Position numbers and translations under genes: made by a program. A stretch of 35,376 nucleotides of DNA from an uncultured Lachnospiraceae bacterium (lineage in GTDB: Bacteria > Bacillota > Clostridia > Lachnospirales > Lachnospiraceae): positions 1 to 35,376 of the forward strand of contig CATJTQ010000056.1 of NCBI GenBank assembly GCA_949743325.1, given 5' to 3'. The notes beneath the pieces are model-generated. The model was not told the DNA's origin. It was given only the letters and a program-made list of their open reading frames with translations, and ran no database searches. Below, piece after piece: positions 6,718 to 14,466 of the stretch (position 1 is the first letter of the stretch; the number at the start of each line of letters is the position of its first letter).

Positions 6718-9360
6718 ATGGGAAAGTTATCACCTATGATGCAGCAGTATGTCAATACAAAGGAAGAATATAAGGATTGTATATTATTCTATCGGCTTGG
6801 AGATTTTTATGAGATGTTTTTTGAAGATGCTGTCACCGCATCAAGAGAGCTGGAAATAACACTTACAGGCAAAGACTGCGGATTAGAGGAGAGAGCTCCT
6901 ATGTGCGGAGTTCCGTTTCACTCAGTGGATGGTTATCTTAATAAACTTGTTGCTAAAGGTTATAAAGTAGCGATTTGCGAGCAGGTCGAGGATCCTAAGA
7001 CGACAAGAGGTCTTGTAAAGAGAGAAGTCGTCCGTGTTGTTACACCAGGAACTAATCTTGATACACAGGCGCTTGATGAAACAAAAAATAATTATCTTAT
7101 GTGTATAGTTTATATCGCTGACACTTATGGCGTTGCAATTACAGATATTACAACAGGCAGTTTTTTTGTAACCGAAGTTGATTCAGAGCGAAAACTTTTA
7201 GATGAGATAAATAAATTTATGCCATCAGAAATAATATGCAATGAATCTATATGTGTAAGTGCAGTTGATTTAGATGATTGGAAAAATCGACTTGGAATAA
7301 GCGTTTATATATTGGATGCATGGTATTTTGATGATGAATCGTGTTCTCGTTCGCTTTTAACACACTTTAAGGCAGCCTCTTATGAAGGACTGGGACTTTC
7401 AGACTACAATTGCGGTGTTATCTCAGCAGGGGCGCTGATGCAGTATCTGTACGAAACTCAGAAAAATTCACTTTCACATTTAACACAGATAAAACCATAC
7501 TGTACAGATAAATATATGATTATTGACAGTTCAACAAGGCGTAATCTTGAGCTTGTCGAGACATTGAGAGAGAAAAAGAAAAAGGGTTCGCTGCTTTGGG
7601 TTGTTGATAAAACTAAAACTGCAATGGGGGCAAGACTGCTCAGAAATTTTGTAGAACAGCCTTTAATTGAGAAAGGTGAGATTGAAGCAAGATTTGATGC
7701 GATAGAAGAGCTTAATGAGTCGATAATTACCAGAGAAGAAATAAGAGAATATTTGGGCGCAGTGTATGATTTGGAGAGACTAATTAGCAAAATTAGTTAT
7801 AAGTCTGCAAATCCAAGGGATTTAATTGCCTTTAAAGCGTCGTTGTCAATGCTTCCTGCATTATTACAATTAATTAAACAGTTTAACAGAGAGCTTTTAA
7901 AAGGAGTGGCAGAAAGTTTTGATATTCTTGACGATTTATATAATCTTATAGAACGTGCAATTGAGGATGAGCCGCCTGTATCTGCAAAAGAAGGAAATGT
8001 TATTAAGCTTGGATTTAATGAATATGTTGATGAACTTAAAAATGCAAAAACTGAGGGCAAAGACTGGCTTGCAAAGCTGGAGGCAAATGAGAGGGAACGA
8101 ACCGGTATAAGAAATTTGAAAATTAAATATAATAAGGTTTTTGGTTACTACCTTGAAGTTACAAATTCATATAAAGACTTAGTTCCTGATAATTATGTCA
8201 GAAAACAGACAATGTCAAATGCAGAAAGATATATTACTTCTGAACTTAAAGAGCTTGAAGATAAGATACTTGGTGCGGAAGAAAAACTATCCACACTGGA
8301 ATATGAGCTATTCAGCAATGTGAGAGACAAAATATCTGACGAGGTAGTAAGAGTACAAAAAACTGCCTATAATATTGCTTTGATTGATGCAGTCTCATCA
8401 ATGGCATATGTATCGGAAAAAAATAATTTTGTTCGTCCCAGTATAAATTTGAAGGGTATAATTGATATTAAAGACGGAAGGCACCCAGTAGTTGAGCAGA
8501 TGTTAAATAATGATATGTTTATATCAAATGATACATATTTGGATCTGGCAGACAGGCGTCTATCAGTAATTACAGGACCAAATATGGCGGGAAAGTCTAC
8601 ATATATGCGTCAGACAGCTCTGATTGTTCTTATGGCACATTTGGGATGTTTTGTTCCGGCAAGAAATGCAAATATATGTATAACCGACCGCATTTTCACC
8701 CGTGTTGGAGCCTCGGACGATCTTGCAAGCGGACAGAGTACATTTATGGTGGAGATGACTGAAGTGGCAAATATTTTAAGAAATGCTACAAGAGACAGTC
8801 TTATCATACTTGATGAGATTGGAAGGGGGACTTCAACGTTTGACGGTCTTAGTATCGCCTGGTCAGTTGTAGAGCATATAAGTAATACGAAAATTTTAGG
8901 CGCCAAGACATTATTCGCCACACACTACCATGAACTTACAGAGCTTGAAGGAAAAATAAGCGGTGTTAATAACTATTGTATTGCAGTAAAAGAAAAAGGC
9001 GATGATATCGTTTTCTTAAGAAAGATTGTAAAGGGCGGTGCAGATAAAAGCTATGGTATTCAGGTCGCCAGGCTTGCAGGTGTTCCTGAAAGTGTATTAA
9101 ACAGAGCATCAGAGCTTGTTGAGGAACTTATAAAGACAGATATTACTGAGAGAGTAAGAGAGATAGGCGTTGTAGGCGATAAGAAAAAAACTGCCAAGAA
9201 ACTTGATGAGGTAGATATGGCGCAGATGTCGTTGTTTGATACTGTTAAAAACGACGATATTGTTGACGAGCTTGTCAATCTTGATTTAGCCAATATTACT
9301 CCTATTGACGCATTAAATACACTTTACAGTCTGCAGAATAAAATTAAGAACAGGTGGTGA
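6718..9360 (+). CDS. mutS: DNA mismatch repair protein MutS
   Basis: An 880-aa MutS of usual length. The mismatch-wedge motif F-Y-E is at residues 30-32 within GDFYEMF. Walker A GPNMAGKST (620-628), the DEIGRGTSTFDG Walker B region and FATHYHEL follow, with a C-terminal helical tail. MutS recognises mispairs and recruits MutL, its downstream neighbour. The frame is open back to a TTG at 6676 and has an ATG at 6709. The start at 6718 is preferred because AAGGATG (one mismatch to AAGGAGG) lies six bases before it and the protein then begins GKLSPMMQQY, as in other MutS proteins. The mutL ribosome binding site lies at the end of this gene. Confidence 0.97.
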   Translation: MGKLSPMMQQYVNTKEEYKDCILFYRLGDFYEMFFEDAVTASRELEITLTGKDCGLEERAPMCGVPFHSVDGYLNKLVAKGYKVAICEQVEDPKTTRGLVKREVVRVVTPGTNLDTQALDETKNNYLMCIVYIADTYGVAITDITTGSFFVTEVDSERKLLDEINKFMPSEIICNESICVSAVDLDDWKNRLGISVYILDAWYFDDESCSRSLLTHFKAASYEGLGLSDYNCGVISAGALMQYLYETQKNSLSHLTQIKPYCTDKYMIIDSSTRRNLELVETLREKKKKGSLLWVVDKTKTAMGARLLRNFVEQPLIEKGEIEARFDAIEELNESIITREEIREYLGAVYDLERLISKISYKSANPRDLIAFKASLSMLPALLQLIKQFNRELLKGVAESFDILDDLYNLIERAIEDEPPVSAKEGNVIKLGFNEYVDELKNAKTEGKDWLAKLEANERERTGIRNLKIKYNKVFGYYLEVTNSYKDLVPDNYVRKQTMSNAERYITSELKELEDKILGAEEKLSTLEYELFSNVRDKISDEVVRVQKTAYNIALIDAVSSMAYVSEKNNFVRPSINLKGIIDIKDGRHPVVEQMLNNDMFISNDTYLDLADRRLSVITGPNMAGKSTYMRQTALIVLMAHLGCFVPARNANICITDRIFTRVGASDDLASGQSTFMVEMTEVANILRNATRDSLIILDEIGRGTSTFDGLSIAWSVVEHISNTKILGAKTLFATHYHELTELEGKISGVNNYCIAVKEKGDDIVFLRKIVKGGADKSYGIQVARLAGVPESVLNRASELVEELIKTDITERVREIGVVGDKKKTAKKLDEVDMAQMSLFDTVKNDDIVDELVNLDLANITPIDALNTLYSLQNKIKNRW

Positions 9361-9365
9361 TTAAA

Positions 9366-11282
9366 ATGCCTGAAATACAAGTACTCGATCAGTCAACGAT
9401 AGATAAGATAGCAGCCGGAGAAGTGGTTGAGAAGCCTTTTTCAGTTGTAAAAGAATTAGTGGAAAACGCTATTGATGCCGGTTCAACTGCTATAACAATA
9501 GAAATTAAAGACGGCGGAATAAGTTTTATAAGAATAACTGATAATGGATGCGGTATAGATAGAGATCAGATAGAGCTTGCATTTCTTAGACACTCTACAA
9601 GTAAGATACGTCATGTTGAAGATTTGCTTATGATATCATCATTGGGTTTTAGAGGCGAAGCTTTGTCAAGTATAAGCGCTGTTTCACAAGTTGAACTTAT
9701 CACTAAAACTGCTGACAGCCTTGTAGGTTCACGTTATGAAATACATGGGGGCAATAAAGAAGCGTTTGAGGAGATCGGCGCGCCTAATGGCACGACAATA
9801 GTAGTGAGAAATTTATTTTACAATACTCCTGCCAGAAAAAAATTTTTAAAGACAGCAACAACTGAGGGTAACTATATACAAAGTCTGGCTGAACGACTTG
9901 CATTGTCACACCCAGAAATTTCATTTAAATTTATCAATAATAATCAAATTAAGCTTCAGACATCCGGCAATTGTAATTTAAAAGATATTATTTATCAAAT
10001 ATATGGAAAAGATATTGCCTCAAATTTAATAGAAATTTCGTATGAGTCAAACGGTACTGTTCTTGATGGATTTATTGGAAAACCTATAATTTCAAGAGGA
10101 AACAGACAGTATGAGAATTATTTTGTAAACGGAAGATATGTAAAAAGTAATCTTATTTCCCGTGCTATTGAGCAGGCATATAAAAATTTTCTTATGCAGC
10201 ATAAGTATCCGTTTACGATTTTGTCCGCATCATTTGAGGGGAAATATCTAGATGTAAATGTTCATCCATCTAAAATGGAAATAAGATTCTCGAAAGAGGA
10301 GGAAGTTTATCAGCTTTTTTATAAAGTTATTTCTGATGCGCTGAGTAATAGAGAACTTATTCCTTCAGCATCTGAGGACAGTGATAATAAAAAAGATGTA
10401 AAGCTTGTAAATAAGACGGTTGATAAAAGAGCAGTTAAACCTGCAGAACCGTTTGAGAAGAAAAGAATTGAGCATGAGAAAAAAATAGCTGAAAAGAATG
10501 AAAAACAACTAGATAATAAATTAAAAGTTAATAATAGTTTAACAGAAAATAAAAAAGAAAGAACTATATATAAAAATAAAAGTAATGAAAATACTTCTGT
10601 GATAAGAGAAGACAATAATTTTTCTGCTGGCAGTTATGATTCTGTACAAAAAGATAACAATCAACTTTCTATGTTTGAAGAAAAGCTGCTGCAGAAGTCA
10701 AATCGTGATGAAATTAAGATAATCGGTCAGGTGTTTGATACATATTGGATTATTGAGTATAGGGAATGTATGTATATAATTGATCAGCATGCGGCTCATG
10801 AAAAGGTACTTTATGAGCGTATGCTTAGACTTCTTGAAAACAAAGAATTTACATCACAGATGCTTAATCCGCCTATTGTTATAACTGTCTCTGCAAATGA
10901 AGCGCAGATTCTAAAAGATTATAAAGTTCAATTTGAACAGATAGGTTTTGAGATTGAGCCTTTTGGCGGAAAGGAATTTGCAATCCGGGCGGTTCCGGGA
11001 AATTTATACGGGCTTAACGAGAGAGAACTTTTTATTGAAATGTTAGATGATTTATCTGACAATGCGGCTAAAACTGCTCCTGATACGGTGCTTGATAAAA
11101 TAGCTGTAATGTCATGTAAGGCAGCGGTAAAAGGAAATATGAAATTGTCGTACTCCGAGGCAGAGGAATTGCTGTCAGAGCTGATGGAACTTGAGAATCC
11201 ATACAATTGTCCTCACGGCAGACCTGTAATAGTGTCAATTTCGAAAAAGGATATGGAAAAGAAATTTAAAAGGATTGTATAA
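9366..11282 (+). CDS. mutL: DNA mismatch repair endonuclease MutL
   Basis: A 638-aa MutL. The N-terminal GHKL ATPase has E30 and N34 (KELVENAIDAG), DNGCGI, STSKI and GFRGEALSSI. A Lys/Asn/Glu-rich linker (about residues 330-445) joins it to the C-terminal dimerisation domain. That domain carries the endonuclease motif DQHA(x)2E(x)4E at 473-484, plus SCKAAVK and CPHGRP, the other metal-site motifs. This MutL is therefore of the nicking type, as expected where MutH is absent. In-frame GTGs at 9354 and 9357 overlap mutS; the ATG at 9366 is preferred because AGGTGG sits eight bases upstream and the protein then starts PEIQVLD. Coupled to mutS. Confidence 0.96.
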   Translation: MPEIQVLDQSTIDKIAAGEVVEKPFSVVKELVENAIDAGSTAITIEIKDGGISFIRITDNGCGIDRDQIELAFLRHSTSKIRHVEDLLMISSLGFRGEALSSISAVSQVELITKTADSLVGSRYEIHGGNKEAFEEIGAPNGTTIVVRNLFYNTPARKKFLKTATTEGNYIQSLAERLALSHPEISFKFINNNQIKLQTSGNCNLKDIIYQIYGKDIASNLIEISYESNGTVLDGFIGKPIISRGNRQYENYFVNGRYVKSNLISRAIEQAYKNFLMQHKYPFTILSASFEGKYLDVNVHPSKMEIRFSKEEEVYQLFYKVISDALSNRELIPSASEDSDNKKDVKLVNKTVDKRAVKPAEPFEKKRIEHEKKIAEKNEKQLDNKLKVNNSLTENKKERTIYKNKSNENTSVIREDNNFSAGSYDSVQKDNNQLSMFEEKLLQKSNRDEIKIIGQVFDTYWIIEYRECMYIIDQHAAHEKVLYERMLRLLENKEFTSQMLNPPIVITVSANEAQILKDYKVQFEQIGFEIEPFGGKEFAIRAVPGNLYGLNERELFIEMLDDLSDNAAKTAPDTVLDKIAVMSCKAAVKGNMKLSYSEAEELLSELMELENPYNCPHGRPVIVSISKKDMEKKFKRIV

Positions 11283-11302
11283 GAGAATATATAGTTTATA
11301 AT
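11275..11302 (+). promoter_or_regulatory. Possible promoter ahead of miaA
   Basis: TTGTAT (11275-11280) and TATAAT (11297-11302) are separated by 16 bp. The -35 lies in the last mutL codons. This would give miaA and the following gene a start separate from the mismatch-repair genes, with a leader of about 57 nt. Confidence 0.4.
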
Positions 11303-11365
11303 CAGAAATATTGTAAATAGTTATAAATATGTTTTATGCAGATATATTAAAGAGGAGTTAGTGAT

Positions 11366-12319
11366 ATGAGCGAACGCAAAAAACCCCTTATAATATTAAC
11401 CGGTCCTACAGCGGTGGGAAAGACGGAGAGTTCAATTTTGCTGGCAAAGAGAATCGGCGGAGAAATTATTTCCGCTGATTCAATGCAGGTATATAAATAT
11501 ATGGATATCGGATCGGCCAAAATTACTGAGCCGCAGATGGAAGGCGTTCCGCATTTTCTGATTAATGAGTTTGAGCCGTTCGATAAGTTTAATGTAACGC
11601 TGTTTAAACAATATGCAGTAAAATATATGGAAGATATATATAACAGAGATCATATACCGATTTTGACAGGCGGCACCGGTTTTTACCTTCAGGCTGTGTT
11701 ATATGATATAGATTTTACTGAAAATGAAGATAATTCATCAGTTAGAGATGAGCTTGAAAAGTTTTATAGAGACAATGGAGCTGCAGCTCTTCATAACAGA
11801 TTAAAACTGATAGATGAAAAATCGGCCGAATCTATTCATGAAAACAATGTAAAAAGAGTTATTCGCGCAATAGAATTTTTTGAGCTGACAGGCAATAAAA
11901 TTTCTGAACATAATGAGAAGGAGAGGCAGAAACAGTCTCCGTATAATTTTTGTTATTTTGTACTGACTGATGAGCGTGAAAAACTTTATGATAAGATAGA
12001 CCGACGTGTAGATTTAATGATAGAAAAAGGCTTGGTTGAGGAAGTAATTAATTTGAAGAAAATGGGATGCAGCCGAGAACTTGTGTCAATGCAGGGATTG
12101 GGTTATAAGGAGATACTTGATTATTTAGATGGAAACTGTACGTTGGAAGAGGCGGTTTATATAATTAAAAGGGATACAAGACATTTTGCAAAACGACAGC
12201 TTACATGGTTTGCCAGAGAGAGGGATGTTATTTATATTCCAAAACAGCAATTTAATTATGATAATAATGAAATATTGGATTTTATGGTGAAGAACATATG
12301 TGAGAGAGGATTGAAATAA
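11366..12319 (+). CDS. miaA: tRNA dimethylallyltransferase MiaA
   Basis: A 317-aa enzyme of normal MiaA length. It transfers dimethylallyl from DMAPP to A37 of tRNAs that read UNN codons. Motifs: P-loop GPTAVGKT (13-20), ISADSMQVYKYMDIGSAK (about 33-50), VPHFLI, PILTGGTGFYLQAVLYDID (about 98-116), and QGLGYKEI with the DTRHFAKRQLTWFAR block near the C-terminus. The RBS is AGAGGAG, eight bases before the ATG. It follows mutL as in many bacteria. Its stop overlaps the start of the next gene by one base. hfq, a frequent neighbour of miaA, is not present here. Confidence 0.97.
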   Translation: MSERKKPLIILTGPTAVGKTESSILLAKRIGGEIISADSMQVYKYMDIGSAKITEPQMEGVPHFLINEFEPFDKFNVTLFKQYAVKYMEDIYNRDHIPILTGGTGFYLQAVLYDIDFTENEDNSSVRDELEKFYRDNGAAALHNRLKLIDEKSAESIHENNVKRVIRAIEFFELTGNKISEHNEKERQKQSPYNFCYFVLTDEREKLYDKIDRRVDLMIEKGLVEEVINLKKMGCSRELVSMQGLGYKEILDYLDGNCTLEEAVYIIKRDTRHFAKRQLTWFARERDVIYIPKQQFNYDNNEILDFMVKNICERGLK

Positions 12320-13605
12320 TGGAAAATTCGTTAGAGTTATTATATGAGCAGATGGGAATTTCTAAAGAAGTATACACCATTGGAGAGAGTGTTATTGATG
12401 GTCTTACTGATAGGTTTGCACAGATTGATAGAATAGCAGAGTATAATCAGTTAAAAGTTATTAAGGCCATGCAGAAAAATAATGTAGGCGCAGGACACCT
12501 TTCGTCCTCGACGGGATATGGTTACGATGATTCAGGAAGGGATACTTTGGAGGCGGTATATGCAGATACATTTCATACAGAGAGCGCGTTGGTGCGTCCG
12601 TCGATTACTTGCGGAACACATGCTTTGGCAGTGGCATTGTCAAGCCAGCTGCGACCAGGAGATGAATTATTGTCCCCTGTTGGAAAACCATATGATACAT
12701 TGGAAGAAGTAATTGGAATCCGTCCCTCAAAGGGTTCGCTTGCAGAATATGGAGTCACATATCGGCAGGTTGACTTACTCTCTGACGGTGAATTCGACTA
12801 TGAAGAAATAAAAAAGTCAGTAAATGAAAAAACTAAGTTAGTTACAATACAGCGCTCTAAAGGTTATCAGACAAGAAAAACATTGTCTGTTAAAAGAATA
12901 GGAGAGCTTATTTCATTTATTAAAAATATTAAACCAGATGTAATTTGTATGGTTGATAATTGTTATGGTGAGTTTGTTGAGACTATTGAGCCGTCTGATG
13001 TAGGGGCAGATTTAATAGTTGGTTCTCTGATAAAAAATCCTGGCGGCGGCTTAGCGCCTATTGGCGGTTATATTGCCGGAAAGGAAAAATATGTAGAAAA
13101 TGCAGCTTATAGACTGACTTCTCCGGGTCTTGGAAGAGAGGTTGGAGCTACACTCGGTGTACTGCCTTCTTTTTATCAGGGCTTTTTTCTAGCCCCTACC
13201 GTTACAGCTTCGGCGTTAAAAAGCGCAGTATTTGCGGCAAGATTGTACGAATTATTAGGTTTTTATGTACTGCCTAATGGAAGAGAGAGCCGTCATGATA
13301 TAATTCAATCGGTAACATTCGGCAGTCCTGAAGGGGTTATTGCTTTTTGTCAGGGAATTCAGGCGGCGGCTCCTGTAGACAGTTCAGCGTACTGTGAACC
13401 TTGGAATATGCCAGGTTATGACAGCAAAGTTATAATGGCAGCTGGTGCATTCGTTTCAGGCTCATCTATTGAGCTAAGTGCAGACGGTCCTATAAAGCCG
13501 CCTTATGCAGTATATTTTCAGGGAGGCCTTACCTGGCAGCACGGTAAATTGGGAATTTTAATGTCTTTGCAGAAATTAAAGGATACTGGAATATGCAAAC
13601 TTTAA
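12319..13605 (+). CDS. Methionine gamma-lyase family protein (YnbB-like, aluminium-resistance family)
   Basis: A 428-aa PLP-dependent enzyme of the PF06838 family (often annotated aluminium resistance protein or methionine gamma-lyase family). Features include a long N-terminal helix, GYGYDDSGRDTLE (about 66-78), the RPSITCGTHALAVAL substrate/cofactor region, VDNCYGEF, and GSLIKNPGGGLAPIGGY, with K239 as the likely Schiff-base lysine. True substrate is unproven in the family. The Bacillus subtilis homologue ynbB lies a few genes beyond miaA-hfq next to hflX; here it directly follows miaA with a one-base stop/start overlap, so both are translationally coupled. No metal-binding motif supports the aluminium label. 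Confidence 0.88.
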   Translation: MENSLELLYEQMGISKEVYTIGESVIDGLTDRFAQIDRIAEYNQLKVIKAMQKNNVGAGHLSSSTGYGYDDSGRDTLEAVYADTFHTESALVRPSITCGTHALAVALSSQLRPGDELLSPVGKPYDTLEEVIGIRPSKGSLAEYGVTYRQVDLLSDGEFDYEEIKKSVNEKTKLVTIQRSKGYQTRKTLSVKRIGELISFIKNIKPDVICMVDNCYGEFVETIEPSDVGADLIVGSLIKNPGGGLAPIGGYIAGKEKYVENAAYRLTSPGLGREVGATLGVLPSFYQGFFLAPTVTASALKSAVFAARLYELLGFYVLPNGRESRHDIIQSVTFGSPEGVIAFCQGIQAAAPVDSSAYCEPWNMPGYDSKVIMAAGAFVSGSSIELSADGPIKPPYAVYFQGGLTWQHGKLGILMSLQKLKDTGICKL

Positions 13606-13625
13606 TTTACGCGAGGGCTTTAATT

Positions 13626-13667
13626 TTGTCAATTCTGTATTGTCAATTCTGTATTGTCAATTCTGTA
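13626..13667 (+). repeat. Three perfect 14-bp tandem repeats
   Basis: The unit TTGTCAATTCTGTA occurs three times without a mismatch at 13626-13639, 13640-13653 and 13654-13667. The array lies 43-84 bp upstream of a TATAAT and 114 bp before the start of the next gene. It could be an operator array, a slippage product, or part of a weak terminator: the last CTGT can pair with ACAG at 13676-13679, followed by a T8 run at 13684. The TTGTCA in each unit resembles a -35 box, but the spacing to the downstream -10 is wrong. Confidence 0.9.
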
Positions 13668-13686
13668 GTAAAAAAACAGTAGATTT

Positions 13687-13715
13687 TTTTTAAGCGGTAT
13701 GTTAGTATATATAAT
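13687..13715 (+). promoter_or_regulatory. Probable promoter of the PF06541 membrane protein gene
   Basis: A perfect TATAAT at 13710-13715 has only a poor -35 (TTTTTA at 13687-13692, 17 bp spacing). The predicted start near 13722 lies downstream of the GTG at 13718, which supports the later ATG at 13781 as the true start. The leader is about 60 nt. Confidence 0.45.
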
Positions 13716-13780
13716 AGGTGTTTAATCTATATAACAAAATAATTGTTAACAATATACATGCAACCAAAGAGGAGAAATCT

Positions 13781-14443
13781 ATGAATCATATAAATAATTT
13801 TTATTCATTTGCGATAATACAGAATTTAGATTTGTACCATGTTGTCAGTGTGTTTTTTATTTATAGTATTTTAGGATGGATTGTTGAGTCCATCTATATG
13901 TCAATATGCAACCGTAAACTGACTAACAGAGGATTTATTAAAGGTCCTATATGTCCAATTTACGGAGGCGCGGCAACTGCAATATATTTTTTACTGCTGC
14001 CGCTCTCTGGCAATTATGTTGCAATTTACTTTGTAGGTGCAATAGTGGCAACTGCAATTGAGTATGCGGTTGCACAGATAATGCTTTTTATTTTTGGTGA
14101 GGTATGGTGGGATTACAATGAAAAACCTTTTAATTTTAAGGGGATAATTTGTCTGGAAAGTTCTATTGCATGGGGATTTTATTGTGTTATACTGTTTGGC
14201 TTTTTGCAAAAGACGGCAGTTGCGTTTATAGATTTTTATACAGACAAAATTGGCTTACTGGCTGGTGAATGTATTTTATCTCTGCTTATTATTTACTATA
14301 TTGCATCCTTTATCCGTACAGTAATAAGTCATCGCAGGGTACAATCATTGGAAGCTGCTTGTGAACTTGAAGATGAAGAGTATGAAGGTGAAGAGCAGTA
14401 TAGTGGACGTTTTGCAAGAGTGATGCGTTTTATAAAAAAGTAA
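13781..14443 (+). CDS. Putative ABC transporter permease, PF06541 (CmpB-type) membrane protein
   Basis: A 220-aa integral membrane protein with about five hydrophobic segments. The family block is clear near the N-terminus: FIYSILGWIVESIYMS, then NRGFIKGPICPIYGGAA (about residues 45-61), and later WDYNEKPFNFKGIICLESS. The family is called ABC-transporter type IV, but transport has not been shown and no ATPase gene is adjacent. The cytosolic C-terminus is acidic (EDEEYEGEEQ). The frame is open to a GTG at 13718, but GAGGAG six bases before the ATG at 13781 sets the start. Preceded by the 14-bp repeats and a promoter, and followed 23 bp later by the hybrid kinase, so the two are probably expressed together. 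Confidence 0.85.
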   Translation: MNHINNFYSFAIIQNLDLYHVVSVFFIYSILGWIVESIYMSICNRKLTNRGFIKGPICPIYGGAATAIYFLLLPLSGNYVAIYFVGAIVATAIEYAVAQIMLFIFGEVWWDYNEKPFNFKGIICLESSIAWGFYCVILFGFLQKTAVAFIDFYTDKIGLLAGECILSLLIIYYIASFIRTVISHRRVQSLEAACELEDEEYEGEEQYSGRFARVMRFIKK

Positions 14444-14466
14444 TCAGATTGAAGGCGTAGTAAGTA

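Noticed and set aside
10350-10680. Lys/Asn/Glu-rich stretch in mutL considered as an insertion or frameshift
   Set aside because: It lies exactly between the ATPase and dimerisation domains, where MutL proteins have variable disordered linkers, and the frame stays open.
13718-13780. N-terminal extension of the PF06541 protein from GTG 13718
   Set aside because: The GTG lies upstream of the predicted transcription start of the TATAAT promoter and has no ribosome binding site, whereas ATG 13781 has GAGGAG six bases before it.
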